Source: Scleromitrula shiraiana
Lineage: Eukaryota > Ascomycota > Leotiomycetes > Helotiales > Sclerotiniaceae
Assembly: GCA_028455995.1 (NCBI GenBank)
Contig: JABELC010000009.1
Coordinates: 1,811,501 to 1,875,500 of the forward strand
DNA length: 64,000 bases
Reading direction: 5' to 3'
Part shown: in pieces, positions 10,165-20,613 of the stretch
Numbering within the stretch: position 1 is the stretch's first letter
Layout of the letters: each line of letters starts with the position of its first letter
Position numbers and translations under genes: made by a program
The notes under the pieces: generated by a model
The model's input: the letters and a program-made list of their open reading frames with translations, nothing else
What the model was told of the DNA's origin: nothing
Database searches by the model: none

Positions 10165-11837
10165 CTAAAACTCCCAAGCACTATTAACCAACACCGCATC
10201 GATATCATCCACCCGCCTTGTCGGCTGAGCATTCGATGTCGTTGATGAAGAAACCGTCATTTTCTTTTCCATACCTTCAATCTCCGGATCAACAATAGCA
10301 TCCACCCAACTCCACCCCACTGCTTTTCTTGCTTTATTAATACGTCTTCCAATCCCAACTGCATCCTCTCTCCTTTTCATATACAATTGCTTTTCCGCTA
10401 AATTTACATCGTCCCAATCCCAAGTTTCAGATTGTGCGTATGGAACACTCCTCAAAATAATAGTATCCAATCTATTCCACATCTTGCCCCAATCAACACC
10501 CTCTACCCCCTCTACCCCAAGTGCACAAATCCAATCCTCACAGCCTTCTAAATCCAAATATTTTAACCCGTAAAACCCTAACGCCAATCTCTTTAATACA
10601 ATCACTCCTTCTGAATAATCCCCATCTAAAGATCTAGAATAATAATTCGAAGCCCCGTATTGAATATCCCGGATATGCGTATGCGGACTACTGAATACCG
10701 TTGTTGTAGAATTAGGCGTAAGCGTTGGTGCCGGCCAATACGCAAGTGATAAATGAGTAAGAGTAGGAAGAAGAGGAGTAAGAGCCAAAAGACGAGGCCA
10801 AGACACCGAAGGTGATGGATGTGAAAGCGAGAGATGTGTAAGATGTGGAAGAATGGGCGAGAGATTGTTTTCTCGAGCGGTGAGAAATATTCCTAGTTGT
10901 TTCAAACTTATGGATCTTCCAATTGAACCGGCGAGATCAAGTCGGAAGAAGTCATCGTTATTCTCTCCTCCTAACTTTCCATCTACTTCTTCTTCCCAAT
11001 CTGCCGTATCTTGCTCCTCGTCATCTTCATTATCCCCTTCTTTCTCTTCAAAAGGTGAAACCAATAAATCTCTCAACGCCTGAAATCCCACCCCATTATT
11101 CCCTCCATAAACAGCCACAAAACTCAATATACACATCCTAATCCTCGTCGGTAACGCCGCCAAATTATTACTTTCCCATTCACTCATAACCTCCCAATTC
11201 CCCGCCAAACTCCTCAAGCAAAGTATCATCAAACTCCTGCCATTCCCACTTCTTCCTTCCTCAGGTAAATCTGGGAAATACCTCACATCATCTGGATATA
11301 ATCTCTCTCCATCAGCTATTCTCTCCCTGTGTTTCGAACGGACGGATGCGGGCGCATGAATACTACTTTCGAGCCAACTGCGCGGGGGCGCAGGACCAGC
11401 TGGGATTCGTCGGCCATTGGAATCGAATCGTCGGGTTCGTAGTGGTCGGGGTGTGGGAGATTCGGGGAGGGAGAGGAGTTGGCGGATTTGTGGGGGGAGG
11501 GTGTGAGGAGATGGAGATAGAGAGGCGGCGGCGCGGGATTGTTCTTTTGGTGTTATGTTGACTTTGCGAAAGGAATTTAGGAGATCGTTTACGGTGGGTT
11601 TGGTGTCATTGTTTCCTAATGTTAATAAGGTCGCGGTTAGTTTATTGAGGATGGGCAGAGAACTGGGAGTCGGGTATAGGTTGTATGGCGGGGTAATCAT
11701 ATCCTAATTGATGAGGGGTGGGATAGGTAATGTAGAATTTACATACGAGATTGAGATGAAGTCGACGGTGAACTTAACGATGGGTGGACTGTACTGGCAG
11801 GTTTAGAATATTGTGAAGTAAAGCGTTTCTTTGGCAT
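10165..11837 (-). CDS. LRR-like (RNI-like) protein of unknown function
   Basis: Two exons: 11837-11747 (starting MPKKRFTSQYSKPAST) and 11615-10165. They are joined by a 131-bp GTATGT..TTAG intron that keeps phase (CGA codon) and leads into NDTKPTVNDLLNSFRKVNIT. Total 513 residues. The frame is also open across the intron's 3' part, so a shorter model starting at 11700 is possible. The N-terminus is Ser/Thr/Pro-rich and basic. The middle has an acidic run (EEKEGDNEDDEEQDTADWEE). The C-terminal half has leucine-spaced repeats (ILPHLTHLSLSHPSPSVSWP, LLPTLTHLSLAYWPAP, GLKYLDLEGCEDWICALG) as in ribonuclease-inhibitor-like LRR folds. No catalytic motif, signal peptide or membrane span is visible. 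It probably acts in protein binding; not identified further. Confidence 0.72.
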
Positions 11838-12786
11838 GGAGAAAGATGTTGTTAGGGTTGTTGGTATGAATGTTATTTGTAAATGGTGAGGTTGTGGCGT
11901 ACTGGAACGTTTAATAGTGATCTGTCAACCCCACCTTTATAATAAATATAGCAGTAATTACAGATGACTCTCAACCTGGTGAATTTCTTACAAATAATCA
12001 TATCAAGTGAGTCATGAAAAGAAGATTACAGCTGTGCATTCATTTTGATGACCTTTCAATATAAATCTAAATTTACGATGAGATTTTCTTGAGACCCTAC
12101 TAAACTTGAGGCTAATGTCAAATCCATAAATCGGAGCAATGGTCGCAAGTCGCGTCGCAAAGTTCAGTAACATCTCTGTGTAAGAGTAGTACTCTTTAGT
12201 AGAGTAGATGACTACTTCCATCGTAAGCACTTCTACACATATAATTTGAGTCATATTATATTTGTGCAGACAGCCGAAGTATTCATTGGGGTTCCGTCAC
12301 CGAGTCGTGACGCCAAATCTCCACTACCAAATCTATCGTCAAACCACCTACAAATACCCCTTGACTTCCCCTCTTTTCTGGTTCAATCCCATATAGAAGT
12401 TGTCTATAAATTCAAATGGCAATGAATTACTTCACGATGTTCGAGCGAATTGTCGGAGCACTTTACCTCAACTTCCAGGGACCTATAGAGAAGGAGAGGA
12501 AGAAAATAGCAGAGGGAGCGGGGTTGCAAGCCAGACAACTTGATTATAATCATGAAGGTGAATTTGAAGATAACGACAATGAAAGAACTCCCATTTACTG
12601 TTGTCAAGCGACATCAGAGCCTCATACGCGTCATTTCATATGAGAATGCCTCTATGCTCGCTGGTAAGTGATTTGAAAACGAACCACTTATCCATTCGAT
12701 TCGGAACATTTCTTCCTCAAACGATAACCCCCAACTATAAATAAAGGTTTTCTTCTCTCCCCTCTCTTCTGTTAGGTACCTACTAC
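11838..12786. other. Intergenic
   Basis: Promoter side of the LRR-like gene. A 75-codon plus-strand frame at 12416 and an 80-codon minus-strand frame at 12254 lack recognisable features. Confidence 0.4.
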
Positions 12787-13185
12787 TCAGATCCAAGTAG
12801 CTATTGTTTTCAGGGGAGAAAAAGAGAATTGTGTCTGCCAGCCTGCATTCTTCCGTTTGGAATCTCTTATACTATTGGTTAAATTTTGAATCTCATCTTC
12901 AAATCTCTCATAATAGTACTCTATTAATTCCTCCATTGCTGGATTTGGAGTTACGAACCGTTCATCCTCATCATCGGATGTGATATCGGATGTACCATAC
13001 TTATTTTCGACTGGCTGGTTGAAAGCTGACAATCTATCGGTTGGGTTTCTAGGCTTTGCTGGCTGTCGTCGTGATGCTTTAGTTTCTCGGGAAGATGCTG
13101 CTGGGTTTTCGCTTTGACCAAACCTTTTTTCCCAACATGACTTTTTGTGTGGTTTCTGTCTATCGGGAAACCTGCGTAGTTGAGG
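12787..13185 (-). CDS. Hypothetical protein fragment, charged
   Basis: One minus-strand frame is open from about 13185, after an ACGCAG acceptor-like site, to a TGA at 12787 (about 130 codons). It reads a basic stretch (PDRQKPHKKSCWEKRFG, SRRQPAKPRNPTD) followed by an acidic, Tyr-rich helix (SDDEDERFV, MEELIEYYYERFEDEIQNL). Composition looks coding, but there is no start codon and an upstream exon is required. I do not recognise it; it could be a decaying gene. Confidence 0.35.
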   Translation of the reverse strand, partial: PQLRRFPDRQKPHKKSCWEKRFGQSENPAASSRETKASRRQPAKPRNPTDRLSAFNQPVENKYGTSDITSDDEDERFVTPNPAMEELIEYYYERFEDEIQNLTNSIRDSKRKNAGWQTQFSFSPLKTIATWI

Positions 13186-14347
13186 TCAAGGTGGTAATTT
13201 TGCAGCGATAATTAGCACCTATCAATTTCTTTAATTGATACGAAAAAATACTCGATACTTTCAGGGATGGGGTTCTTGCAAATTAATAATTCGTATAACT
13301 GAATCATCTATGCATCTGGGCATTGCTAAATACAAAATGGGTATTCTTATATTGGCCCCTCCCTAACGATCAAATAATGATTTTTTTAATATACCAACCT
13401 ATCTTTTGTGTCATGTCCATATCCGGCAGTTTAATAAACAATCTTTTATCTTGTTTTATTTCTAGGTTATTGAGTGTTAATATTGAAAGATCGGTATCTG
13501 ACAAAGAATCTTCCTTCTCGAATTAATCTTAACCCAATTTAATCATTCTCTATATTATTGGTAGGGTTTATGTATATTCATTAGATGGTAGCTATGAATA
13601 AGTTTAATGATCCGCAAAGATTCAATAACGGTCTAGGTACTGCTCATAAGTTCTATCATACAACTATTCCACATAGAGAATAGCTTGATGTTGACATTGA
13701 TTGTTTCATTCATTCACTAATGACTAGACTTACAAGATATATAATGTAATGTAATAACCTACCATCGTACCAAACACTTGTTCAATCTTGTTGTAGTATC
13801 TCTAAATATCCCTGCTTCTCCCATTGATACCTCAGTATCGTGCCCTGATTGTTGAGAACGGCGCGGAAAGTGGTCGATAGTTATGGTTCTGTTATATAAA
13901 ATCCTCTGGATATTGAAACCTCGAACTCGATAGAATTAAACAATACTGTTGTATGAATAGCGTCATATTTTTGGTTGTGGGGGAATATTAAGCTTCTTCG
14001 TAGTACTGAAGTAGTTTAGATGTAGTGATTTAACTTTTAGTTTGACACTAATACTTCGCTTACTACTTGAATCATGCACCAATATTTCGAAGTTCACGAT
14101 CATGACACACCTTATATGTGCTAAATATTTCATCACATCTAGTGTATGAGATCATGATGATTAGGGCCATGAGCTATTCTTATTTGGACCGAAGACTAAT
14201 TTAGGCACTTAGAGCCTCATATAAGAGTTTCTATACTCCCACCAACGCTCCATTCCCATTCATAATTTCTCAATAGATTCAAAACAACTAAATAACCACA
14301 ATCGTTTACTCTTGGGCATATTCTTTAAAGATAAATGTATATCGAAA
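13186..14347. other. Intergenic, no supported gene
   Basis: AT-rich with only short frames. It contains the promoter of the secreted-protein gene at 14348. Confidence 0.45.
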
Positions 14348-14995
14348 ATGACGTTCATTTCAAGTATCGCTGCCTGCTTCGCAATTTGGGGTATTACAAT
14401 TCCGGTGATTAAATGCTCTCCCCTCGTTACCACCATGACCATTTACACAACTACTACTCTCGCAATTTGCACCAATTCACTCTGTGAAACTACCGTTACA
14501 ACAATCCCACTACAAGAAATTCCAATGTGGACACCGGGTCCTGTTATGTATTCAACAATTTCAGCATCAATTTCCTCGCCTGCAGCTGCTCCGATCCAAT
14601 CAACTACACCTCCAATTTCATCGCCAACGATCACAAGCTCGGTCTCAATTCTCTCCGGCTTTCAAACACAAGTCACCGAAGTCTCCGTCAAGATCAGCAT
14701 TACCGAGACGCCAGAAGGAAAGAATATCCCACCTACTCCAGTCACAAAGTCGTCTACCTCATCAACTTGGACAATGCCTTGGCATGAAACTGCTGGCTGC
14801 TCTAGGACTTGTTTTGGAATTTGTATATTGCGATGTTGGGAGGCGGGAGATGATATCTTGCCGGGAGAGGGACCAGCCTTCCCTTCGAATACGAATCATC
14901 ATGGGACTCTTGGGTGGGAAGAAGCTGAGAATGAGCGAAAGAAGAAGTGGGGGGAGAAGCATGGGAAAGGAAATCAGGGAAAGGATTCTGATTAA
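14348..14995 (+). CDS. Secreted Ser/Thr-rich protein with C-terminal cysteines
   Basis: Single exon, 215 residues from the ATG at 14348. I prefer this ATG to the upstream in-frame one at 14312 because it opens a good signal peptide (MTFISSIAACFAIWGITIPV). The mature part is Thr/Ser/Pro-rich (MTIYTTTTLAICTNSLCETT, SISSPAAAPIQSTTPPISSP), likely O-glycosylated. Then come a cysteine cluster (ETAGCSRTCFGICILRCW) and a charged Lys-rich tail. No catalytic motif is visible. It resembles small secreted cell-wall or effector-like proteins of plant-associated fungi only in general build; function unknown. Confidence 0.6.
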   Translation: MTFISSIAACFAIWGITIPVIKCSPLVTTMTIYTTTTLAICTNSLCETTVTTIPLQEIPMWTPGPVMYSTISASISSPAAAPIQSTTPPISSPTITSSVSILSGFQTQVTEVSVKISITETPEGKNIPPTPVTKSSTSSTWTMPWHETAGCSRTCFGICILRCWEAGDDILPGEGPAFPSNTNHHGTLGWEEAENERKKKWGEKHGKGNQGKDSD

Positions 14996-15556
14996 AATTG
15001 TGAAATTGATGAACAAATGAGGAGATGAGGAGATAATGAAACTATTACCTGCTCAACTTGACTTTAGCGTATGCTTGGAAATACAGCTTAGAATAAGTTG
15101 TTTCAATATAAATAATTTCATACCGACGTAATCCTCTAGAGTTGAATATAAGGGCCTGTTACTGTTGTTGATTGTGGAAAATATGTATGTAACTACTCGT
15201 GAAGAAGTCCATTTTACAATATTAAATATAGATATATTAGAATGCTTATTTATTCATTTAGTCTTATTACAATAGTTTTATTAAGCAACATATAATAAAT
15301 TACTTGTTCATTCTTCCATCAATTTTATTTTCTATCGTCGCTCCATTTATTAGCTGTCACTCTTGTCTCCCTACTTGCTCGATTCATAATGCCCATTCAA
15401 AAAGTGATCATATAAATACATAGTTAAATAGATCTTTTTTTAATTCAAGATGTAGATTTTGAAATGTTGCAGAGTGATTGTATTTCAATATATTAGATTG
15501 TAGTATTCATAAATACATGTGGCTGATTGACGCAACCTGAATGGAGATTGAGAATC
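14996..15556. other. Intergenic between convergent genes
   Basis: AT-rich 3' flanks of the secreted-protein gene and the coiled-coil gene. No feature seen. Confidence 0.4.
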
Positions 15557-16642
15557 TTAACAGCTTGTTCCAGAAACTTCAATTTGTGTAACATTTTCTC
15601 CAACTAATGCCCCTTCTTCCTCTTCTTCATCACTGCTAAAAAAGTCACTATCTGGATCATGATCTACTATCGGATTGTCTTCGAGATATCGTTTTTGTGG
15701 GTCGTCATCCGGCACAGGTTTGAATATGGGGTCATCACCACCCATAATCCATGGATCCCAGGAACCAAACTGATTCATCTCCATCTTCCACTGGGGGTCA
15801 TCTTGTACAAATACCCCGTTATGATTCAGAATTGCCCTCATATGTGAACAAATGGCGACGAGGTCTCTTCTCAGTTCCTCAAAATAACCAGAGCGTGTCA
15901 CCTCTATAACTTCCATTTCTCTGGTGCATCGATCTAGAGTTTTCTGAGCCCGCTCATCTCCCAGCGATCGCCAGCCAATATCGCTTTCTGTATATTCGTA
16001 TTCCCGAGATACCTCCTCCCACTTATTGCTATATGATTGAAATTTCTCCCAGATATTCAAAAGTCTGTTCCATGATTCTATCAATTTTCTTGACATTATT
16101 GATGCTTTTACCTCCGTAATGTCACCTGCTACGTCCACCTTAACGGGAACGAGATCCAACTTGCTCTTCGCAACAAATGTGTGGGATCCTGTCGTATCAT
16201 TAGCAGCTATCGGTTTATAGTAGAAGATATGCAATTTACCTTGAGACTCGTCAGAACTGACTATGGCCTCCCTATTCCGATTTTTTTGCAGTTGTTGTTG
16301 CAGATTTTCAATTTCTTCCCGAGCTGCCACTCTTGATTCATCTAGGAGACGGTTTGCTGAAGCTAATTGCTCTTGAAGTGAGACATTTTCCTCTGTCAGG
16401 ATGCGTCGCTGCTTAGATCCAGATTCCGTTGTGTGGGTATGAGCGTCTTTTTCGGATTTTAACTCGATGCGTAATGATTTTAATTGGCTTGATAGATCAT
16501 CTCTTTCTTGCATTACACCCTCTGCAGTCTTGCTGTCCGGAAGTAAACGCCGACGTACAGAGCGTTCTAGCGTCTCTACATGCTTGCGAAGTGCCTCTAT
16601 TTCTGCATCCCTAACATTGCCAGTCCCCCATAGCCAAGACAT
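15557..16642 (-). CDS. Coiled-coil protein, intact member of a local family
   Basis: Single exon, 361 residues. The N-terminus MSWLWGTGNVRDAEIEALRK opens a coiled coil of about residues 15-120 (VETLERSVRRRL, RDDLSSQLKSLRIELKSEKD, EENVSLQEQLASANRLL). A globular region follows with LIESWNRLLNIWEKFQSYSN, LRRDLVAICSHMRAILNHN and WKMEMNQFGSWDPWIMGGDD, then an acidic tail (SDFFSSDEEEEEGAL). I do not recognise a known domain. The decayed copy at 36237-37352 matches it along its whole length (SWNTILNTWEKY, AWKLEVNKFGSKDP), and 33019-33762 shares the N-terminal IE-LR-V--LE signature. It is transcribed away from the RG-rich gene at 17169 across 526 bp, an arrangement repeated by the dead copies, so the two products probably act together. 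Confidence 0.8.
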   Translation of the reverse strand: MSWLWGTGNVRDAEIEALRKHVETLERSVRRRLLPDSKTAEGVMQERDDLSSQLKSLRIELKSEKDAHTHTTESGSKQRRILTEENVSLQEQLASANRLLDESRVAAREEIENLQQQLQKNRNREAIVSSDESQGKLHIFYYKPIAANDTTGSHTFVAKSKLDLVPVKVDVAGDITEVKASIMSRKLIESWNRLLNIWEKFQSYSNKWEEVSREYEYTESDIGWRSLGDERAQKTLDRCTREMEVIEVTRSGYFEELRRDLVAICSHMRAILNHNGVFVQDDPQWKMEMNQFGSWDPWIMGGDDPIFKPVPDDDPQKRYLEDNPIVDHDPDSDFFSSDEEEEEGALVGENVTQIEVSGTSC

Positions 16643-17168
16643 CTTTATGCCAATAGAGAAAGTAGTTATAAGTAAAGTAGGAGTGATCGAATGTATCTTT
16701 GTAATGCGTATCTAAAGAGGAGGATCCGGTATTGCGTTATTACTAGTTGATGATTTTGAAAGGTAATTTATTATTTTTTTTGGCATTTGGTCTAGAAACG
16801 TTGGTATTTATGCTTGGAACAAAAGACTACCCGTATTTCGAATCTTTTCTTTATCGCAATGCGCCGATTCTTTTAGGTGCCGTACAGACCATACCACAAG
16901 CGTAATGAATTGCCCTACTTTACGGGTGTCCTTTGTAATTGCGACAAAGCTGAGGAGTTTATATTCATTGACATTACATATTCACTTGCAACAAAAATCC
17001 AAAAAATACTCACCACCTTTTGATCCAGGGCAGCGATATACCACGAGTTATAATTCTCGAGGCTACTTTTTTCAGCTTAATCGCCATCAAAACATTGCCT
17101 AACAGTTCAAACCCCAATTTTTCTTTAACATAATATTTGTCCTGTAAAAGTATAGAGTCAATTTAAAC
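16643..17168. promoter_or_regulatory. Divergent promoter between coiled-coil and RG-rich genes
   Basis: 526 bp between divergent start codons, with AT-rich tracts and no convincing frame. The decayed duplicate pair has the same architecture (597 bp at 35640-36236). Co-expression is inferred from arrangement only. Confidence 0.5.
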
Positions 17169-18503
17169 ATGAGCTACTGGGGTGGTCAACGCGGTAGAGG
17201 AAGAGCAGGAATTGGACGAGCAGCTCTTAGACCTGGCGTAGTCGGTGGTGATAATTTCCCCGCCCTTGGAGATGCTCCTCCAGCTCAAGTAAGGGGTGGG
17301 GTGCCTGTTCCTGCTCCTTCGTCGGTAAGGTCACCAACAGTGAGAGGGAGAGGTGCAGTGCCGGCTGGAACATTACCGATAAGAACAACAATTGCAAGGG
17401 GAAGAGGGGAAAGGCAGGCTGCACCCGCTGCATCTCTAACAGTAATAACACCAACAGTGAGGGGGAGGGGCCTAGCTGGTGCTTATACTGGCCCAAGAGG
17501 GAGAGGCGTCATTAGTGCTTCTACTGTCCCACAACGTAGAGGCGTTCCTGGCCTCCCTCCCCCTGCTTCGCATCCTATAGCTGGTCCAGGTATACCTCGC
17601 CCTCAAAATGTACCACTTGACGTCTACAATTGGGCTATGGATAACCCGTATCGTGGCCATCCTGCTCCTGGTTTTCATTACGATAGATGGGATCATGGAG
17701 CGATTGTAGGGAGACCCGGCTTTTGGTACGAAAAAACAACTGAAACAGCTGCGGATGGCACACAGTCCGAGAAGCTGGGAAAGCGCTATGGACTTGATGA
17801 AAATGGTGAGAAACTTACCGTAAATCCTCCATCGCCTCGGGTGCCTCCGGTGCCACCACTATACACAGACTCTATCATGCAAACAGCGCCATACAAACGG
17901 ACCGAGAACTACGGTATTGTCCATAACGCAATTGAGTTCCGAGTCGGGCAAATTATATGTGCAGTGGAGAGGCGATCAGACTTTGATATTCGCCCCCCAG
18001 GACCGCATGATAGATACAGGACTGATACTACATTTGGCCCTATCTTTACCAAGGAACGAAAGTTTGTCGTGACTGCCTTATTCCCTGACTTCTGCCTAAC
18101 GTATCCAATATTCACGAACAGAGGTGGTGGTCTTTCCCGCAAACCTCTAGCTTTACGTCACTATTATGTCGCAATCCGCGATTCTTCCACCGTAGGAACA
18201 GCAAATTGGATTGATCCTGAGAACAATCAAGGCTTTCTTATTTCAGTGCGAAACAAAGAATTTATTCGATCTCCAGAAAACCCTCGAGTCTCAGAATTTC
18301 ACATAATGAGCGGGTTCAGTAACGTGTTCTTTATCTTCCCTGTTTGCCACTATTATTCAGTGCCATGCATTATCGAAGGATCTCTAGATCCGGGAAGCAT
18401 ATGTCGCTTGTTAAATCTTGTTGTACAATACGGCCCGAATCCTTGTGAGAATTGGCCAAATTACAGAGGTGGGGTACCTGGCGATCGGGGCTCTTCGTTT
18501 TAG
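17169..18503 (+). CDS. RG/RGG-rich protein with unrecognised C-terminal domain
   Basis: Single exon, 444 residues. It begins MSYWGGQRGRGRAGIGRAAL, and the first about 125 residues carry five RGRG motifs (near residues 8, 59, 77, 98 and 109) set in Ala/Pro/Val linkers. Such RG-rich tails often bind RNA and are arginine-methylated. From about residue 145 a compact domain begins (VYNWAMDNPYRGHPAPGFHY, PGFWYEKTTE). It continues with YTDSIMQTAPYKRTENYGIV, VGQIICAVERRSDFDI and a C-terminal part (HYYVAIRDSS, VCHYYSVPCIIEGSL). I do not recognise this domain. The decayed copy at 34400-35639 matches throughout and preserves YTDSI-QTAP and IGQIICA. Role unknown; RNA binding is an inference from composition. 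Confidence 0.8.
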   Translation: MSYWGGQRGRGRAGIGRAALRPGVVGGDNFPALGDAPPAQVRGGVPVPAPSSVRSPTVRGRGAVPAGTLPIRTTIARGRGERQAAPAASLTVITPTVRGRGLAGAYTGPRGRGVISASTVPQRRGVPGLPPPASHPIAGPGIPRPQNVPLDVYNWAMDNPYRGHPAPGFHYDRWDHGAIVGRPGFWYEKTTETAADGTQSEKLGKRYGLDENGEKLTVNPPSPRVPPVPPLYTDSIMQTAPYKRTENYGIVHNAIEFRVGQIICAVERRSDFDIRPPGPHDRYRTDTTFGPIFTKERKFVVTALFPDFCLTYPIFTNRGGGLSRKPLALRHYYVAIRDSSTVGTANWIDPENNQGFLISVRNKEFIRSPENPRVSEFHIMSGFSNVFFIFPVCHYYSVPCIIEGSLDPGSICRLLNLVVQYGPNPCENWPNYRGGVPGDRGSSF

Positions 18504-18987
18504 CTTTTCTCTATTGCGGTATAACCACCACCGGCAGAGCGGTCCCGAATTCGTTTATACTTTGTTGTATATATCGTGATACATTAAAATGTATACTGTA
18601 TATAGACAAATAGAAGCAAATCAGCAAAAGATACAATCGTTTCAATAGAGATTTAGAAACATGATATCCAGAAAGTAGTTGCATATCTATATTTTGAATA
18701 GATATCTAGAAATGTCTTGCAAAACTGACCAAGGATATTATATCATCCAGTTCAATGACCAAACTGACCGATGCCATAGTAGTTTTTGAGTTCTATGACT
18801 TGGTGATTTCTAGACCATTTCTATCTATGTAGTAGTATAAAATCACAATCCTGCATATCTGAGAGATCGTAATGAACTCAGCTCCACCATTAGATAAAAG
18901 TTTCAATATTTTTTTCGCTACGCATATAATGCCATATATATTTTAATAAAGCAACTCTTCTCATCAAACAAGCATTCAATTAGAATC
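18504..18987. other. Intergenic
   Basis: AT-rich 3' flank of the RG-rich gene and 5' flank of the tRNA gene. No other feature seen. Confidence 0.4.
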
Positions 18988-19105
18988 GGACAGATGGCCG
19001 AGTGGTTATGGCGTGTGACTCAAGCTTACTTCCAAGTTTAGCTGATTCAATCAGTTAGTATTCTCATGGGCTTAGCCCGCGGGGGTTCGAATCCCCCTCT
19101 GTTCA
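18988..19105 (+). tRNA. tRNA-Leu (anticodon CAA) with intron
   Basis: The acceptor strands GGACAGA (18988-18994) and TCTGTTC (19098-19104) pair, with discriminator A at 19105. The D arm TGGCCGAGTGGTTATGGC is typical of class II tRNAs. The anticodon loop is CTCAAG with CAA at 19021-19023. An intron of about 36 nt follows position 37 (19025-19060), where yeast tRNA-Leu(CAA) also has its intron. The anticodon stem TGTGA/TCTCA has one U-U mismatch. A long variable arm (GGGC-TTA-GCCC) and the T arm GGGGGTTCGAATCCCCC complete the gene. Confidence 0.9.
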
Positions 19106-19110
19106 ATAAT

Positions 19111-19124
19111 CTTTTGGTTTTTTT
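19111..19124 (+). terminator. Pol III T-run terminator of tRNA-Leu
   Basis: CTTTTGG followed by a run of seven T starts 6 nt past the mature tRNA end, as expected for RNA polymerase III termination. Confidence 0.75.
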
Positions 19125-19850
19125 GCCATTTCTCTCATCCTTACTAGATGTTGACTTTTTCGTTCTTTCATGAAGAAGAAAACACATGAAGGGTTGTGTG
19201 AAAAAGTTTTCATATGCGGGGCAATATCTGGTCGGGAAGTGGGGTGATGCATCATTTTGGTTTTCCGAGCCGACGTGGATCTGAATAGCCGGTAGAGGGG
19301 CTCCGGGTCTTCGGATATCAGAACATTATTTTTGGTACACAACCGTTAATATAACAGGACGAAAAATGGAAAGAATCAAATTCTAGTTTGGAACATTTTG
19401 GTGCAAGCATAATGCTAGAGTGAATCGAAGAGATATGCTATATACTTTACTACCCATGCATCCACTCACTATCATACCTTATATGCGTATTCCCATTCCC
19501 GTTGAAGATGTACAATTTATGGGGAGACCAACTCTACATAGTGAATTTCTACCAACTTTCATTTCTCGGCGCACATTATTATCATTCGATTATGTTGGTT
19601 TTCATTCATTTCCTTTCCTTGGATTATACATAGTCATTTATTTATTGCCCATATATCTCTAGACTGCTCCAGAATCATCTCTGAGTCTTTTTCACCTCTA
19701 TATCTTCATAGAACCCTATATTCCGCTATATATCCTCGCGGCCCAACCCAATAACGCATTTAATCGCCCCTCATCCATCTACTGCCACTAATCCAGTCCC
19801 TCATTCCCTAATCAAGCTCCTCTACTGATGCAATCATTTGGGTTACTAAC
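19125..19850. other. Intergenic, no supported gene
   Basis: Frames of about 80 codons on each strand (19103-19342 minus, 19420-19662 plus) have no recognisable content. Confidence 0.4.
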
Positions 19851-20271
19851 TCAGCTACTTTGCTCACAACTTATCAAAAACCCCGGATCCGTCAATGTCA
19901 ATCCTCTCGTATAACTTCCCGTCACATTTTTATATGGGAGACTTCTTGCACCTGCCGAGACTGTTAGGGAATATACTTGGGGACATCAACCAGTCCAGGG
20001 TCTGAATGCGCTGGTGCTTCCTTTTCCAGAACACTAAGATGGGTTGTTAGTTGTGACGGTAATGAATAGAGGAACTGGGTAGGGGAAAGTGGAGAAGGAT
20101 ATGAAGGCTTAAGGTCGATGCGGTGTTATCGTCTACGAATGCGTAGAGAGTAAATGTACAATCAGCATTGGCGAGGAAGAGCCCATCAGCACCAAGACAG
20201 GCAGTTGTGAGGGCGGGGAGAGAAAGGATGGCTAGGAAAGAGAAAGTGAGAGCTGGGAATCTGAAATGCAT
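19851..20271 (-). pseudogene. Small secreted protein with an in-frame stop
   Basis: The ATG at 20271 opens a clean signal peptide (MHFRFPALTFSFLAILSLPA, then LTTACLGADG) and LANADCTFTLYAF. A donor-like GTAGAC and an acceptor CATCTTAG with branch CTAAC, about 110 bp on, join in frame to CSGKGSTSAFRPWTG. A TGA then interrupts, but the same frame goes on with CPQVYSLTVSAGARSLPYK and GLTLTDPGFLISCE and ends at 19851. The TGA could be a transition from CGA or TGG. It looks like a cysteine-containing secreted protein that has lost its C-terminal half. Splice sites are my choice and uncertain; function unknown. Confidence 0.5.
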
Positions 20272-20613
20272 ATTGGAATTGAGTGAGCTTGTGATATCTC
20301 TATTCTATACCTCGTTGAACTTGAAAACCGGGTTGGAGATAAAGAGGCGAATGTAGTGGTGGTCGATGAGTAGCAATGGGCCAGGGAGCTTTATATAATT
20401 TTGGTGTTAAGGTGAAGCTCATTAAATGAGTAAGTCGAGCTTCTTGGTATTGATGATCTTCTCATCATTGACGTATATCCACTGTTATGCGTGAATAGCA
20501 GTTAGGGATCCATGGTATGGCCGCAAATGGCATAGTAGAAGAAGACATTGTCAATGAAATTATTACCAACTTGAATGAATAAACATAATCAAGCTTAATC
20601 TCAGCTCTATTGG
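20272..20613. other. Intergenic
   Basis: Promoter flank of the small secreted protein and 3' end of the decayed kinase gene. No gene seen. Confidence 0.4.

Noticed and set aside
12416..12643. A 75-codon plus-strand frame with natural-looking composition (MAMNYFTMFERIVGALYLNF)
   Set aside because: No domain, no splice partner and no context; too short to support as a gene by eye.
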